DNA of 49,540 nt from Isotricha intestinalis (GCA_023807065.1 JAJJLU010000418.1:1-49540), one strand, 5' to 3'. Positions 19,072-30,300 are shown, counted from the stretch's first letter. Translations and numbers: made by a program. Notes: generated from the letters alone by a model not told the origin.

Positions 19072-21642
19072 ATGGAAAGTAATAAAAATAAGGAAGATGA
19101 AAATAAAGAAAATATAAGTGAAAAGAGTGAAGAAACAATAATTTATAATATAGATGATATTGAATTATTTGGTTTAGGAAATGAAAATAATGTTGAAGGA
19201 AGAACAAATAAAAAAGAAATAAATGAAATCGATACTAAAGAAAAAAAAGAAGAAGAAAGAAAAGAAGAAGAAAGAAAAGAAGAAGAAAGAAAAGAAGAAG
19301 AAAAAAAAGAAGAAAAAAAAGAAGCAGAAAAAAAAAAAATAGAAGAAAAAAAAGAAGAAAAAAAAGAAGAAGAAAAAAAAGAAGAAGAAAAAAAAGAAAA
19401 TGTAAAAAAAAAACTTAGTTTGAAAAAATTAAGGTCAAAACGTTTATCAAAAAGACAATCAATAATAGACTTTGAATTAACAGATAAAGAACAAAAAGAA
19501 ATTGACAAAGCAAAGGAAAAATATACAAATTATATAGAAAAATATAAATATAAAACAGCATTAATGGAAAAATTAGATAGAGCAATAAAAAGGATTTATC
19601 ATTTTGACACAAATAATCCAGATTTATCTCAAAAAGAAACTTTTTTTACTATAAATTCAATAAATGAAGAAGAAAAAAGTTTTAGTGATAATTTTAGTAA
19701 CTTTGAAGAAATAATAAAAAAAGAAGGAAAAACAAATAAATTAAAAAGAAGAAATAATTATTTTATTCAAAGAAATTTAGAAAATAAAATCAATCAAGAA
19801 GAAGAATTATCAAAATTTATTTCTGAATTAGAAATAACACATCAAGAAGAAATGAAAATAAATCAACAAGAAAAAGATTTAGATAAATTATTACCAACAT
19901 GCAATGAAAATTTTGAAAAAGAAATATACACAAAAGAAAATATGTTTAACAGATATAATAGTCCAATAGGAAATTTTGGAAGTACTGAAACTTTAATTTA
20001 TAGATATTCTTTCCATGAAAATTATCATTTAATGATAAATGCTTACAGACACTTTAATTATTGGAGACCTTCACTTTCAGATGGAAATTCTTTTTATAGA
20101 GTTTTTATGTATTCTTTAATTGAAAATTATATTACTAATCAAAATATTAATGAATTAAAAAAATTAATTTGTGATATTATTCAAGAAGATTATATTACTT
20201 TATATAGAAATAAAGGAATTGATGTTGATATTGTCTTACAAATAATTAAAAAAATTTTAATATTTGTTGAAAATAATAAAATTAAAGAAGCATATAAAAT
20301 ATTTAATAAAGCTTATCGATTAAAAAATCATTGTTTTGATGATACAATGATAATTTATTTAAGAAATATTGTTTATCAATATGCCAAAGAAATAAATAAT
20401 ATTTATAAACAAAATAAAAACCAAAACAAAATAAAACAAGAAGAAGAAGATGATTTATTTTATATTGATACAATTAATGAATTAGGAGTTGAACCAGAAT
20501 TTTTTGTTCTTACTTTTATACCTTATTTATTTGAAATAAATTTGAATATTTTTTGGATTAAAGGAGACTTTCAAAATGCTGAAGATGGATATATTGATTT
20601 TATTGATAATGAAAATAAAGACAAATTCCCTTATATTATTATGGGATATTTTTTTTCTAATTTTTTTCCTTTATATTCAGACAAAAGTAATGAAAATTTA
20701 AAAAAAATTGTCAATCAAAATTATAGTTTACTGAAAAAACTTACATATTGTGATGAAAATAAAAAAAAATGTCCAATTTGTAATGATGAGACTGAACAAG
20801 TAATTTTTCTTCAAAAAAAATTTATAATTTGTAAACAATGTTTAATATCTCATGTAGATAAAATTATTATGAATAGAACATTAAATATAAAAAATGAAAA
20901 TTATTATGGATTAGAATATTATAATAGACCAATTCATCTTCAAGATGATTATTATATTGATAATTATGAAATAATAGAATTAAAAAAAGAAAATATAGCA
21001 AATTTATTATTTAAAAATCAAACTATGATTTGTTTTCGATGTGAACAGAATATAGAAAAAAATGAATATTCAATGAATTGTGGTTGTTTATATTGTGAAA
21101 ATTGTTTTAAGACTAAATTAAAAAAATCAACAAATGAATATATGTATATAAATGAATTTGAAAAACTAAATAATAATTTTAAAAAAGAGAGTTGTAGTTG
21201 TGGAAAAGATTTTGATATTAATTATGCTTCAAAAATGTATAAACCATCAAATGAAGAAATAAATAATGCAAAAGAAAGAATGAAAATATATTATAAAACT
21301 TTATGTTATCAATGTCTTCAAAAATTAATTGAATATGATAGTAATAAAAAAAGTGAAAAAAAATTAGATAGATATTATTCAGTCCAATTTAAAAAAGAAA
21401 ATAATGAAGAAGAATTTTATATAGAACCTCATATAATATGTAATAAATGTAAAATCAATCAAAAAAAAGAATTAAATTATGAAAAAGAAGGTAATAAAGA
21501 AAATATAGAAATAGTGAGTCCAGAACAAAATAACTTTGATACAATAATAAAAATTTTTTGTAAAATTTGTAATAAATTTCATAATCAAATTATCTTCAAA
21601 GAAAGGGATGGTTGTTGTAATAATGGATGTTTAATATTTTAA
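19072..21642 (+). CDS. Otubain-like (OTU/C65) pseudo-deubiquitinase fused to Cys-rich zinc modules, with a C-terminal CaaX-like box
   Basis: An 856-residue frame from ATG 19072 to TAA 21640-21642. Residues 55-115 are a highly charged K/E stretch and 120-300 are helical. Residues about 315-545 resemble otubains: WRPSLSDGNSFYRVFMYS matches the family's DGNCFYRAF block, and the block at 525-535 (GYFFSNFFPLYS) matches the PGHYDxLY end. The catalytic Cys is Ser (S340, codon TCT at 20089) and the catalytic His position appears to be Asn (N530), so the domain is predicted to be catalytically dead. Cys-rich modules follow: CPICND...CKQC from about 567, a RING-like CFRCEQ...CGCLYCENC...CSCG at about 655-720, and CKIC near 829. 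The protein ends C-L-I-F, a possible prenylation box. A ubiquitin-binding scaffold or E3 at membranes is inferred. Confidence 0.85.
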   Translation: MESNKNKEDENKENISEKSEETIIYNIDDIELFGLGNENNVEGRTNKKEINEIDTKEKKEEERKEEERKEEERKEEEKKEEKKEAEKKKIEEKKEEKKEEEKKEEEKKENVKKKLSLKKLRSKRLSKRQSIIDFELTDKEQKEIDKAKEKYTNYIEKYKYKTALMEKLDRAIKRIYHFDTNNPDLSQKETFFTINSINEEEKSFSDNFSNFEEIIKKEGKTNKLKRRNNYFIQRNLENKINQEEELSKFISELEITHQEEMKINQQEKDLDKLLPTCNENFEKEIYTKENMFNRYNSPIGNFGSTETLIYRYSFHENYHLMINAYRHFNYWRPSLSDGNSFYRVFMYSLIENYITNQNINELKKLICDIIQEDYITLYRNKGIDVDIVLQIIKKILIFVENNKIKEAYKIFNKAYRLKNHCFDDTMIIYLRNIVYQYAKEINNIYKQNKNQNKIKQEEEDDLFYIDTINELGVEPEFFVLTFIPYLFEINLNIFWIKGDFQNAEDGYIDFIDNENKDKFPYIIMGYFFSNFFPLYSDKSNENLKKIVNQNYSLLKKLTYCDENKKKCPICNDETEQVIFLQKKFIICKQCLISHVDKIIMNRTLNIKNENYYGLEYYNRPIHLQDDYYIDNYEIIELKKENIANLLFKNQTMICFRCEQNIEKNEYSMNCGCLYCENCFKTKLKKSTNEYMYINEFEKLNNNFKKESCSCGKDFDINYASKMYKPSNEEINNAKERMKIYYKTLCYQCLQKLIEYDSNKKSEKKLDRYYSVQFKKENNEEEFYIEPHIICNKCKINQKKELNYEKEGNKENIEIVSPEQNNFDTIIKIFCKICNKFHNQIIFKERDGCCNNGCLIF
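19237..19403. repeat. Low-complexity GAA/GAAAAA purine tract inside the OTU gene
   Basis: About 165 bp of almost pure purine built from GAA and AAA triplets encodes the KEE/KKE-rich segment. Its reverse strand gives a long Ser/Phe open frame, which is a composition artefact. Confidence 0.8.
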
Positions 21643-22980
21643 TTATAAATTATTTAAACTATTGATATTTATTTATTTTGGTTTTATTATAGTTCTAAAG
21701 AAAAATTATCATTAATATTATTTTATGACTTTAATAATTAATTCCATTTAACTCTAATTAATTTACCTTCATCATAACTCTAAAAACAAATGTTAATCTT
21801 TTTAATATTATCATTGTTTATAATAATAGAAAAATAATAATATTTTTTTTAACTTCTATATCAAATAATTTATTATTTTTATATAATAAATTATATTTCA
21901 TTTCATATTATTTGAAATACTATTTTTATTAAATATCATTCAAAGAATTTTATCTTAAATATTTCATGTTCATGAAAAAAAAGACGGGTGAATTTTTCAT
22001 TTAAATTAATTAAAACTTTTTTATAATCAATCATATTTATTTCTTTTAAACCTATTTAAAAATCTTACCCTTTTAATTAAAAATTATCTTTTCTTTTCTT
22101 TCTTAATTTGTTAATAAAATTATCATTAAATAATCAGATTACTTTTTCTCTCTTAAAATATTTTTTATTTCTGTCTTAATTCAATGAATATTTACTATTT
22201 ATTGATTGATTTAAATCTTCATTTATATGTTTATAAATTAATTTTTATGTCTTTGGAATAAGATTCTGAATTAACAATTTTTTAAGAAAAAAATGTAAAG
22301 ATTTGGTATTATGAAATTATTTTGATTTATTTTTTAAAGGAGAAAACTTGATATAATATAAAATATGTCTTAATTCAAAATTACTTTAGTCATAACAAAT
22401 TAATATTTATTCTAAATTAAATATAATTAAAAACAATTAATATTAATGAGAGATTTTCTATTTATAAATTAAATTTCATCTTATGAAATTTATAAAACCT
22501 TATTAAACTTTAACAATTGATTTCTTCACAATATTTTAAAATTAAATGGATTTTGAAAATTATTTATTATTTTCTTCTCATTATAAAATAAGATTTTGAT
22601 AGAAATCTTTATTCTTTATCAAAACATTTTTCAATTATAATGTTTTTATTTAATAAAGTTTACATGAAGAGATATCTCTTATGTATTTCTTTAACATTAA
22701 ATTTATTCAATTATAAAATAAAGTATATGCAATTTATCAATAAATAATCATTTTGATTAATAGTGTTTTATTCCAGAGAGGAATACATTCTTAGAATAAA
22801 AAAGAAGTGTATAAACAAATAATCTACCCTTTTATATAGCTATAATTCTTATTAAGATGGTTTTAAAACATGAAAATATTCTTTCTATAGATAAATAATT
22901 AAAAGATATTAGAATATATAAATATATTTTTTCATAAAACTACAAACTTGTAATAAATAATACCAATGATGATAATTAAA
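21643..22980. other. AT-rich region with no recognisable gene
   Basis: About 1.3 kb at nearly 88% AT, with stops in all frames. I can see no RNA gene, array or intact frame. It could include further decayed coding sequence, but I cannot support any particular fragment. Confidence 0.5.
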
Positions 22981-23416
22981 AATTTAAGAAAAATTAAATA
23001 AATATGAATATTATGTTTAGGTTATAATGAAGATATGAAATTCTGTATTCAAAATGTTAATGTAAATAAAAGAAAAGTAAAAATAATACCTAAATAACCT
23101 AATTAATGGATGATATATCTGATTTTAGATAATATTGATGATTTATGTGGTAAGAATCAAATAATTAATACTTTCAAATTGTTAATTAATTTTCTTCTTA
23201 AAACAAAAGGAATAGAAAGATTCTTAAAATTTTTTATGAAAAAATAAGAAATGAAAATTAATCAAACTGATAATGGAAATGAATTTATTATATTCTAATA
23301 GAATCTTTTAAAAAAGGAATTGATATTTTATCATAACAAAAAATGAGAGATAATATTTGTAATTCTTCTAAACAATTAATTTATAATTAAAGAAAGGAAA
23401 AAATATATAAAAGGGG
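22981..23416 (+). pseudogene. Remnant of a retroviral-type (rve) integrase from a mobile element
   Basis: One forward frame from about 23041 reads FCIQNVNVNKRKVKIIP, then P-K-stop-P-N-stop-W at 23089-23109, and goes on through a stretch resembling INTF..LLINFLLKTKGIE to KINQTDNGNEF at 23257-23286. The order fits an rve integrase: a Cys/linker, the WqiDlI strand, the VDTFSK..PLKTK region, then the TDNGxEF block with the second catalytic Asp. The first catalytic Asp appears lost (WMIYLI, TAT at 23116-23118). TAA or TAG at 23095, 23104, 23245, 23296 and 23299 all lie where Gln would fit. A frame change in the A run near 23336-23343 may lead into further element sequence. Retroelement versus Maverick/Polinton origin cannot be decided. 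Confidence 0.55.
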
Positions 23417-23619
23417 GTAATATCTCCTCTATGAAATATAATATTAATAATAATTCAAATATAAAATTTTATAAATAAAATATATAAGTTAATGAATTAT
23501 TTTCCTTAAAAAAAGTAGAATAAAATGAGGATATTCATTAAATAAAGAATAAGTTTATTTGAAAATATTATTAAAATAAGTTAATAAAAGATTTTTCTAT
23601 TATTTAACAATGAAAATAT

Positions 23620-24008
23620 TGTTTAATCAGTCAATTTAACCTATAAAAACAATAATAGAAAATGTATAAAAGAAAATTTAAAGAGTTAATGATAGAATAA
23701 GATTATTGAATATATTAGTTATGAAATGCACAGATTTAATGAAATTTTAAAAGAAGAAAATAAAGAAAAATATAAAAAGTATTTAAAATCTATATACATT
23801 GAAATCAATATATGTTATAAAAGAATTCTATAATATATTTTTAATCAAATTATAATATATCAATATTAATTATCTAAACAATCCACAAATCATATAATTT
23901 AAATATCTCTCTCTAGAAGAAATAGTATAAGACTTTTCAGAAGAAAATGAAAATACTAATTGGAAATTACATTTAAAAATTAAGAAAGATTTTATTTCTT
24001 ATTTTTGA
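23620..24008 (+). pseudogene. Decayed coding fragment downstream of the integrase remnant
   Basis: A frame ending at TGA 24006-24008 has protein-like composition (YLSLEEIV, DFSEENENTNWKLHLKIKK) but contains several TAA codons, again at plausible Gln positions. It lies in a different frame from the integrase block and may be the distal part of the same element. No domain is recognised. Confidence 0.3.
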
Positions 24009-24291
24009 CAAGTCCAAAATATAAATTAAATATTTATTATAAATAATTAAATAAAAATGTATTTATTCATTAATTATTTTAATATTATAAGATAATTCAT
24101 AATTTCAGTTTCCTTTTTTTAAAAGAGATATTACTTTTTTATCTATAAACTGTTTATCTGAATAATTTACATTTATTAATGATTTAAAAATTATTTTTTT
24201 GACTATTTTATAAAAGATGTCAATCTTTATAACTAACTATTTTTTATTTGATATATATTAATTCCATGATTTACAATTTAAATAACAAAAA

Positions 24292-24438
24292 ATGGGAAAT
24301 GTTTCAACAGCTATTGGTATTGGAAGAATGATTCCTTGTACTGCATGTGGATGTTCTCAAAATTGTCATTCAGCAAGGGGATTTGGTCATTGGCATTGTT
24401 ATGGTTGTGGAAGAAATTGTAAATTATTTTTCTTATAA
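24292..24438 (+). CDS. 48-residue Cys-rich microprotein with a possible N-myristoylation signal
   Basis: ATG 24292 to TAA 24436-24438, directly followed by a second TAA. The protein starts MGNVST, which fits the myristoylation pattern (Gly2 with a small hydroxyl residue at position 6). It then carries a dense Cys/His pattern: CTACGCSQNC, then GHWHCYGCGRNC, giving seven Cys and three His within 29 residues, compatible with one or two small metal sites. It ends KLFFL. The frame is clearly richer in G and C than the surroundings, uses Ala, Gly, Trp, Pro and Cys codons rarely seen by chance in this sequence, and is undamaged in the middle of decayed sequence. No known family is recognised. Membrane-associated metal binding is only inferred. 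Confidence 0.6.
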   Translation: MGNVSTAIGIGRMIPCTACGCSQNCHSARGFGHWHCYGCGRNCKLFFL

Positions 24439-25020
24439 TAAATTATAAAATAATTATTATTTTATTCAAATTTATTTGTTTTATTCATTTTTTTAATATA
24501 TAAAAATTTAATTAAGGACAGACTTTAAATATGATATAAAGAGAAAAAATTTTCATATTTAAACAAAAATTTTTCATTTTAATGAAAAAGTTTTTATAGG
24601 GAATATAAATTATATTTTTCAAGAAAATATTCATCAATAAAAAAAGATTGATTTTTAATTTTAATTATTATATGACATAATGAATTTAATCTTAAAGCCC
24701 TTGAATAGGGTATATTATATAAAAAATTAAATTCAAAAGAATAGTTCATCTTTGATTGAATTTTAAATTTTCAAAATATAATTGTATTTCTTGAAGATTA
24801 TAATAATAATTTATTTTAGATTTAAGTTATTTAACTATTATTCATGCAAAAAACCATAAAAAAAAATATTAAATAAATATTATTCTTAAATAAATCATTC
24901 TTTGTTTTTAAAATGAAAAAAACTCTTGATATATTAGTATATTATTATATAAAGCTAAAATAAAATCATTGACAAAAGTTTTCTTTTTTTTAAAGTTTAA
25001 ATAAAACTATAAAAATATAA
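24439..25020. other. AT-rich decayed sequence
   Basis: About 580 bp without a supported gene. A short forward stretch near 24617-24730 has protein-like composition interrupted by TAA codons, suggesting old coding sequence, but it is too short to assign. Confidence 0.35.
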
Positions 25021-25835
25021 ATGAAACAGGATTTTCTTTTAATAGATCAAAAATATGAATTATTTGATTTGAAAATATTGAACCTTATAATTGAAGATAA
25101 AATAGGACTTTCTTTGATTTTTACTTTTATTTCATAACTTGCATCAAAAGAACGCTCTACATAAGATAAATATCTTTTAATGGATTGATCAAGAACATAG
25201 AACTATTATTAATTATTTAAATTTCTACATCAAAAGAAAATAAGAGGAAATTATTCTAATTATATTCAAGATAATTATAATAAAAAATTTATATTCTTTA
25301 TATTATACTATCAAAATAATTGTAATAATAATAAAATTAGAAATATATGCTTTTAGATAAAATATAATTACCAAAAAAAGAATATTAATAAATAATTATA
25401 ATAATTATAATTAAGATAATTATTTATAGATAAATATATAGGTAATTATTAAAATAGTAACAACTGAAATAATAAGAGCCTCATAATTATAGCATTTTTT
25501 AATTTATTTGAAAAAAAAATTAGTTAAATGTAAATCTTGTTTTGAAAGTGAAAATTTACTGAAAATAAAATTATTTTACAAAATAATACATATTAAAATA
25601 AAAAAAGAATTGAATAATATCAAAGAAGTCAACCAAATAGAATTTAAAAATCTTAAAATCAAATAGAATAAAGAAGAAGAAATTAATTAAAAAAAAATGA
25701 CAGTAAATTAAAATATTATAAATTATATGAAATAACAAATTAACTCAATTAGAAGAAGAAATTTCTAATTTAATTGAAGGATTTTTAAAAATAGAATTTA
25801 AAACAATTAAGCAGTATTACTTATGAAAATAATAT
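25021..25835 (+). pseudogene. Decayed coding fragments (unidentified)
   Basis: From ATG 25021 a frame reads MKQDFLLIDQKYELFDLKIL and continues through several TAA/TAG codons and one TGA. Near 25508-25740 a second stretch reads KCKSCFESENLLKIKL, then a Lys/Glu/Asn-rich helix with TAG/TAA at Gln-like places. A frame change near 25735 leads to LTQLEEEISNLIEGFLKIEF. The CxxC followed by a coiled coil is similar in style to the intact reverse-strand gene next door, but I cannot show homology. There is no intact start-to-stop frame. Confidence 0.35.
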
Positions 25836-25875
25836 AAAATTTTAAAACATATTTTTTGAATAATTAATATTTTCA

Positions 25876-26652
25876 TTAACTTATAATTTTATTTAAACCA
25901 TATATCATCATCCAATTATCATAATTAGGAATTTTATTTGAATATTCTTTTATTTTTTTTATTTCTTCTATATATTCATTTTTTTGTTCTATATCTTTTT
26001 GAGAATATTCAAACTTTATTTCTTTAAATACATAAGATTCTTCAATTTTATTTTTTTCTTCACTAAATTGTTTTTCAAAATTTTCTTTTTGTTCATTTGT
26101 AAAATTATCAATTATAACATTTTTATCTTTCCCAATATTATCTCTTATATTTTCTAAATCATGTTTTTTTTCTTGTTTTAAATTTATTTCTTTAATTTTT
26201 TCTTCAAATTTTTCATATTTTTTATTTTTTTCATTATATTCATTTTCAATATTTTGAAGATTTAAATCATGTTCATATGTTATTTTTTGTTTTTTTATTT
26301 CATATTCTTTTTCCTCTGTTAAAATATTATCTTCTAAATCTTTTCTATTTTTTTCAATCTTGTTTTTTTCATTTTTAATTGAATTTAAGTAATTTTCAGA
26401 AGATTCAATAGAATTATTTTGATCATAAAAGATATGTATATTATGATTATTTAAATTATTATAAACAGATATGCATTTATCATATAAATTTTGAAAAGCA
26501 TATTTAACTTTATTTTGAAAGAGATCTCCTAATCTAAACATTTCTTTATGATTTTGTATATTATCTATACAACATTTTGCATCACATTTATCACAACATT
26601 TATAATTCCTATTTAAACATGGTGAACAAGCACGACATGAATTTCTACTCAT
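25876..26652 (-). CDS. Protein with an N-terminal Cys cluster and a long coiled coil
   Basis: A 258-residue frame from ATG 26652 to TAA 25876. The first 30 residues hold nine Cys in CRACSPC...CCDKCDAKCC, a probable small zinc-binding module of no family I can name. Residues about 30-75 are globular (FRLGDLFQNKVKYAFQNLYD). Residues about 85-235 are a charged, heptad-like coiled coil (KNEKNKIEKNRKDLEDN and following). The tail contains YDNWMMIYGL. The layout, a short zinc module and then a coiled coil, recalls B-box or TRIM-like architecture without matching it. Codon use and integrity match the live genes, in contrast to decayed sequence on both sides. Confidence 0.7.
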   Translation of the reverse strand: MSRNSCRACSPCLNRNYKCCDKCDAKCCIDNIQNHKEMFRLGDLFQNKVKYAFQNLYDKCISVYNNLNNHNIHIFYDQNNSIESSENYLNSIKNEKNKIEKNRKDLEDNILTEEKEYEIKKQKITYEHDLNLQNIENEYNEKNKKYEKFEEKIKEINLKQEKKHDLENIRDNIGKDKNVIIDNFTNEQKENFEKQFSEEKNKIEESYVFKEIKFEYSQKDIEQKNEYIEEIKKIKEYSNKIPNYDNWMMIYGLNKIIS

Positions 26653-27390
26653 TTAATTTAAAAATTCCTTAAATTTTTCATCATAAAATACTTTCAACTT
26701 AACTTTTTTTGTAATGATTAATCAGTTTTTATATTATTTTTTTAAAATAATTTTAAATAATTATTTTATTATTTTTTTGTCATGATTCATTAATTCCAAT
26801 TATTTTTTGTGTTTTATATCCATAAGTTTTTCTTTTAAATTATTTTACATAATTAATTGTTTTTCTTTTAAATTATTATTTAATTTATTTTATTTATTGT
26901 TATTATTTTTTTTTAATATATTCAATTCATTTTCATTTGTATTAGTTTCTGTTTTATTTTATTCATTTTCATATTATTTATTTTTTATTTAATTCTATAA
27001 TCATATAAGAATTATGAATTTCTTTCTCTTTATTGAACATTTTTGCATAAATATAAAAATAATGTTAAATAAATAAAAGAATTAGAGAATATTGATAGAT
27101 CAATGTTTTTATTTCTAAATTTTTTTATATTTTCTTAGGATAATATTATATTTCATCAAAAACTTAAAAAAAAAGAAAAAAGACAATAAAATCTAAAAAT
27201 ATCAAATCGGATAATATATTACATTTAAATCAATTTTAGAATAAGAAAAAAATAAGAGATTAAAAATTGAACATTTTCTCAGATTTAGAATTATTCTAAC
27301 TAAAAAACATAATTTGTTTGAAAAATATTTTTTTCAAGTTCAAATGTTTTTTATTCTTTAATTCCTTAATAAAAAATTAAAAAATATAAA
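26653..27390. other. Spacer between divergent genes, with a decayed reverse-strand coding stretch
   Basis: About 740 bp lies between the reverse-strand Cys/coiled-coil gene and the forward kinase gene. At about 26765-26965 the reverse strand reads as a helix-like Asn/Lys/Glu/Gln sequence (NKLNNNLKEK...NNLKEKLMDIKHKK) broken only by TAA at Gln-like places. The rest (27000-27390) is AT-rich and should include the kinase promoter. Confidence 0.4.
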
Positions 27391-30300
27391 ATGAAAAAAA
27401 TAATATATTATAATAAAAATATGAAAGACTCTAAGAAAAATAATTATAATGGAATGAATAGTCCAAATGGAAAATATCTTTACTTACAATTAAAACAAAA
27501 TCAAGTTCCAATTAAAAATTTTGGTATATTTTCATCATATAATTCAAATTCAAATTCTTTTCGTCAGGCATCATTAAAAAAATGTTCGAAAGTTTCTCCT
27601 GGAAACAGTGTAAATTATAAGTTGAATATTAATGAAGAAATGATAAGTGAACAAAAAGAAATCGAAGATAATGCATTAGAATTTATAAAAAAGAAATTTA
27701 TGAAAAAAAAAAATTCTAATTTTTTAAACTATACTAATCCAATTAATTATCCTAAAAAAGTTTATGCAAGTAAATATGAAATTTTAAGAACTCATATTCA
27801 AAATTCAAATTCTATTAGTTTACATTCTCAAAATACAAATAATAAGTTGTTGAAAGAAAATACAATTGAAGATTCTGAGAATAAAAATATTATTTCTCCT
27901 CGAGAACTTACTAAAGGAAAAAATACTAAAAATATTAATTTTAAAAATAATAGTAAAAACAGATTAAAAAGTGGATTTAATGAGAAAAAAGTTTCTATGA
28001 AAATTTTTAATAAATTAATGAAAAAAGATAATTTAAATATTACTATAAATAAACAAAATCCATATACAACATTAAATTCAAGGAAAAATTCAAATGAAAA
28101 AAGGTTGAATAAATTATTAAATCATCAAAAGAAAAATTTTAATAATAATATTAAAGTTTATAATCATAATCATTTATTTCCTATTAAAGAAAAAAAAATA
28201 TGTTTAAATAATAAAACTTCATATAAACAAATAGATAATACTTCTGTTAGGAATAATTTAATTAATGTTAATAATTTAACTTCGCATCAAAATAATTTAA
28301 ATTCTAGTAATCCTTTTAATAATGATATTAAGAAAATTTTTAATCAAAAATGTTTTTTCCCTTTGACAGAAGGAATTTCAAAAAATAATTCAAAACAAAA
28401 AAATGGAAATAAAGAAATTGATCTATCAAATTGTAACAAAGATAAATTTAATTTATTTAATTATAAAAAAAATTATACGAATACAAATTCTCCAAGTCAT
28501 TATATTAGTTTAAATAATAATAAAAATATAAAATATAATCCTTTAATTGATTTTAGTTTAGATAATAATCTTATTCATAATTATTTATTTCCAAAAAATC
28601 AAAAATTAAAAGATTATATTTTAAGAAAAAATTTAAATTCAAACATAAACAAAATAATAACTGATATTACAATTCATAAAGAAACAGGAATAAATAAAAA
28701 AAAACAAGATAAAAAGCTAAAGCTAAAAAAAGAATTTATTACATTATCAAATTATTCAAAAACATCTCCAAATGAAAATAATAATAGCAATTCTTTATCA
28801 ATAAATCAATTATCTTTAATGAATAAAAAACAAAAATCAAAAGAAAAAGATGATTTAAGAAATGAAGATGAAAATTCCTTATTGTTTCAAAGCAATAATA
28901 ATTCTTATAATTCAAATACATCATTATTATCAACAATAAAAGACTCTGATTATTATATGAAAGAAAGTGAATTACTCTCAAAATATATAAAAGATTATTA
29001 TGAGAAAAATAAAGAATATCCAAAAACTGATTTATCTTTTTATAAATATGGTCGAATTATTGGAAAAGGAGCTTTTGGAAAAGTAAATTTAGGATTAAAT
29101 ACTTTAACAGGGAGAGTAGTGGCAATAAAATCATTTAATAAAGATAATATTAAAAATGAAATGGCTAAAAAAAAAATCTTATATGAAACAAATTTAATGA
29201 GGAAACTTAATCATCCTTCAATAACAAAAATTTTAGAAACCTTCGAAAGTGAAAAATATATATTAATCATAATGGAATATATCTCAGGAGGAAATTTACA
29301 ATCTTTTGTAAGAAAAAGGAGAAAATTAAGTGAAAAAACAGCCAAAATTTTCTACAAACAAATAATTGAAGGAATAAAATACATTCACAGTCAAAATATT
29401 GTTCATAGAGATATTAAATTAGAAAATATATTAATTGATTTAAATAATAATATTAAAATATGTGATTTTGGTGTTGGAATAATGATAAATCGTAATACTA
29501 TATTACATGATCAATGTGGAACTCCTGTTTATATGGCACCAGAAATAATTAAGAATGAAGGTTATATTGGATTTCCTGTTGATGTTTGGTCAAGTGGAAT
29601 TGCATTGTATATTATGTTAAGTGGTAATGTTCCTTTTCATAGAGGTAAATTAAATGATTTACAATATGAAATTTTAAATACTCCTTTATCAAAAATTAAT
29701 GGCGTTAGTTTTGAAGCTAATAATTTACTTCAAGGAATATTATGTAAAGATCCTAATAAAAGATTAACTCCGGATGATATTTTAAATCATCCTTGGTTAA
29801 ATTGTTATGATATGGATATTAAATTTAATGGTGTGTTAAATGTTAATAAATATCATTTATTTACTAATGCAGAAATGATTTTATTAAGTAAAACACATAT
29901 TGATTATAGGAAAGCTCCAAAAGGAGAATTGGCGGAAAATTTTACTTTGAAAAATTTATATACTATTGATAGTAATTTTATGAAAAATGTTGAAAGTAGA
30001 AGTATTATCTTAGCACCTTATAATTCAATTTTAAGTGAAAGTGAGGAAGAAAATCATTCTGAAAATTTAGATTTTGATAATTTAAGTATAAATATTGAGA
30101 ATAATATTATAAAATTTTGTGGGAAAGTTAAAGAATATAATATTAATTATGAATTAAATAATAATGAAGAAATTGATAATGGAATGTTAATTAATTCTAA
30201 AACTGATATTAATGAAGAAATAAATAATAGTAAAATAAATGATAATCATCAAAGTATTAATTTAAATAATAATAATTCTGTTAATATTAATAGTACTCGA

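Noticed and set aside
19143..19508. Ser/Phe-rich reverse frame over the OTU gene
   Set aside because: Shadow of the GAA-rich tract.
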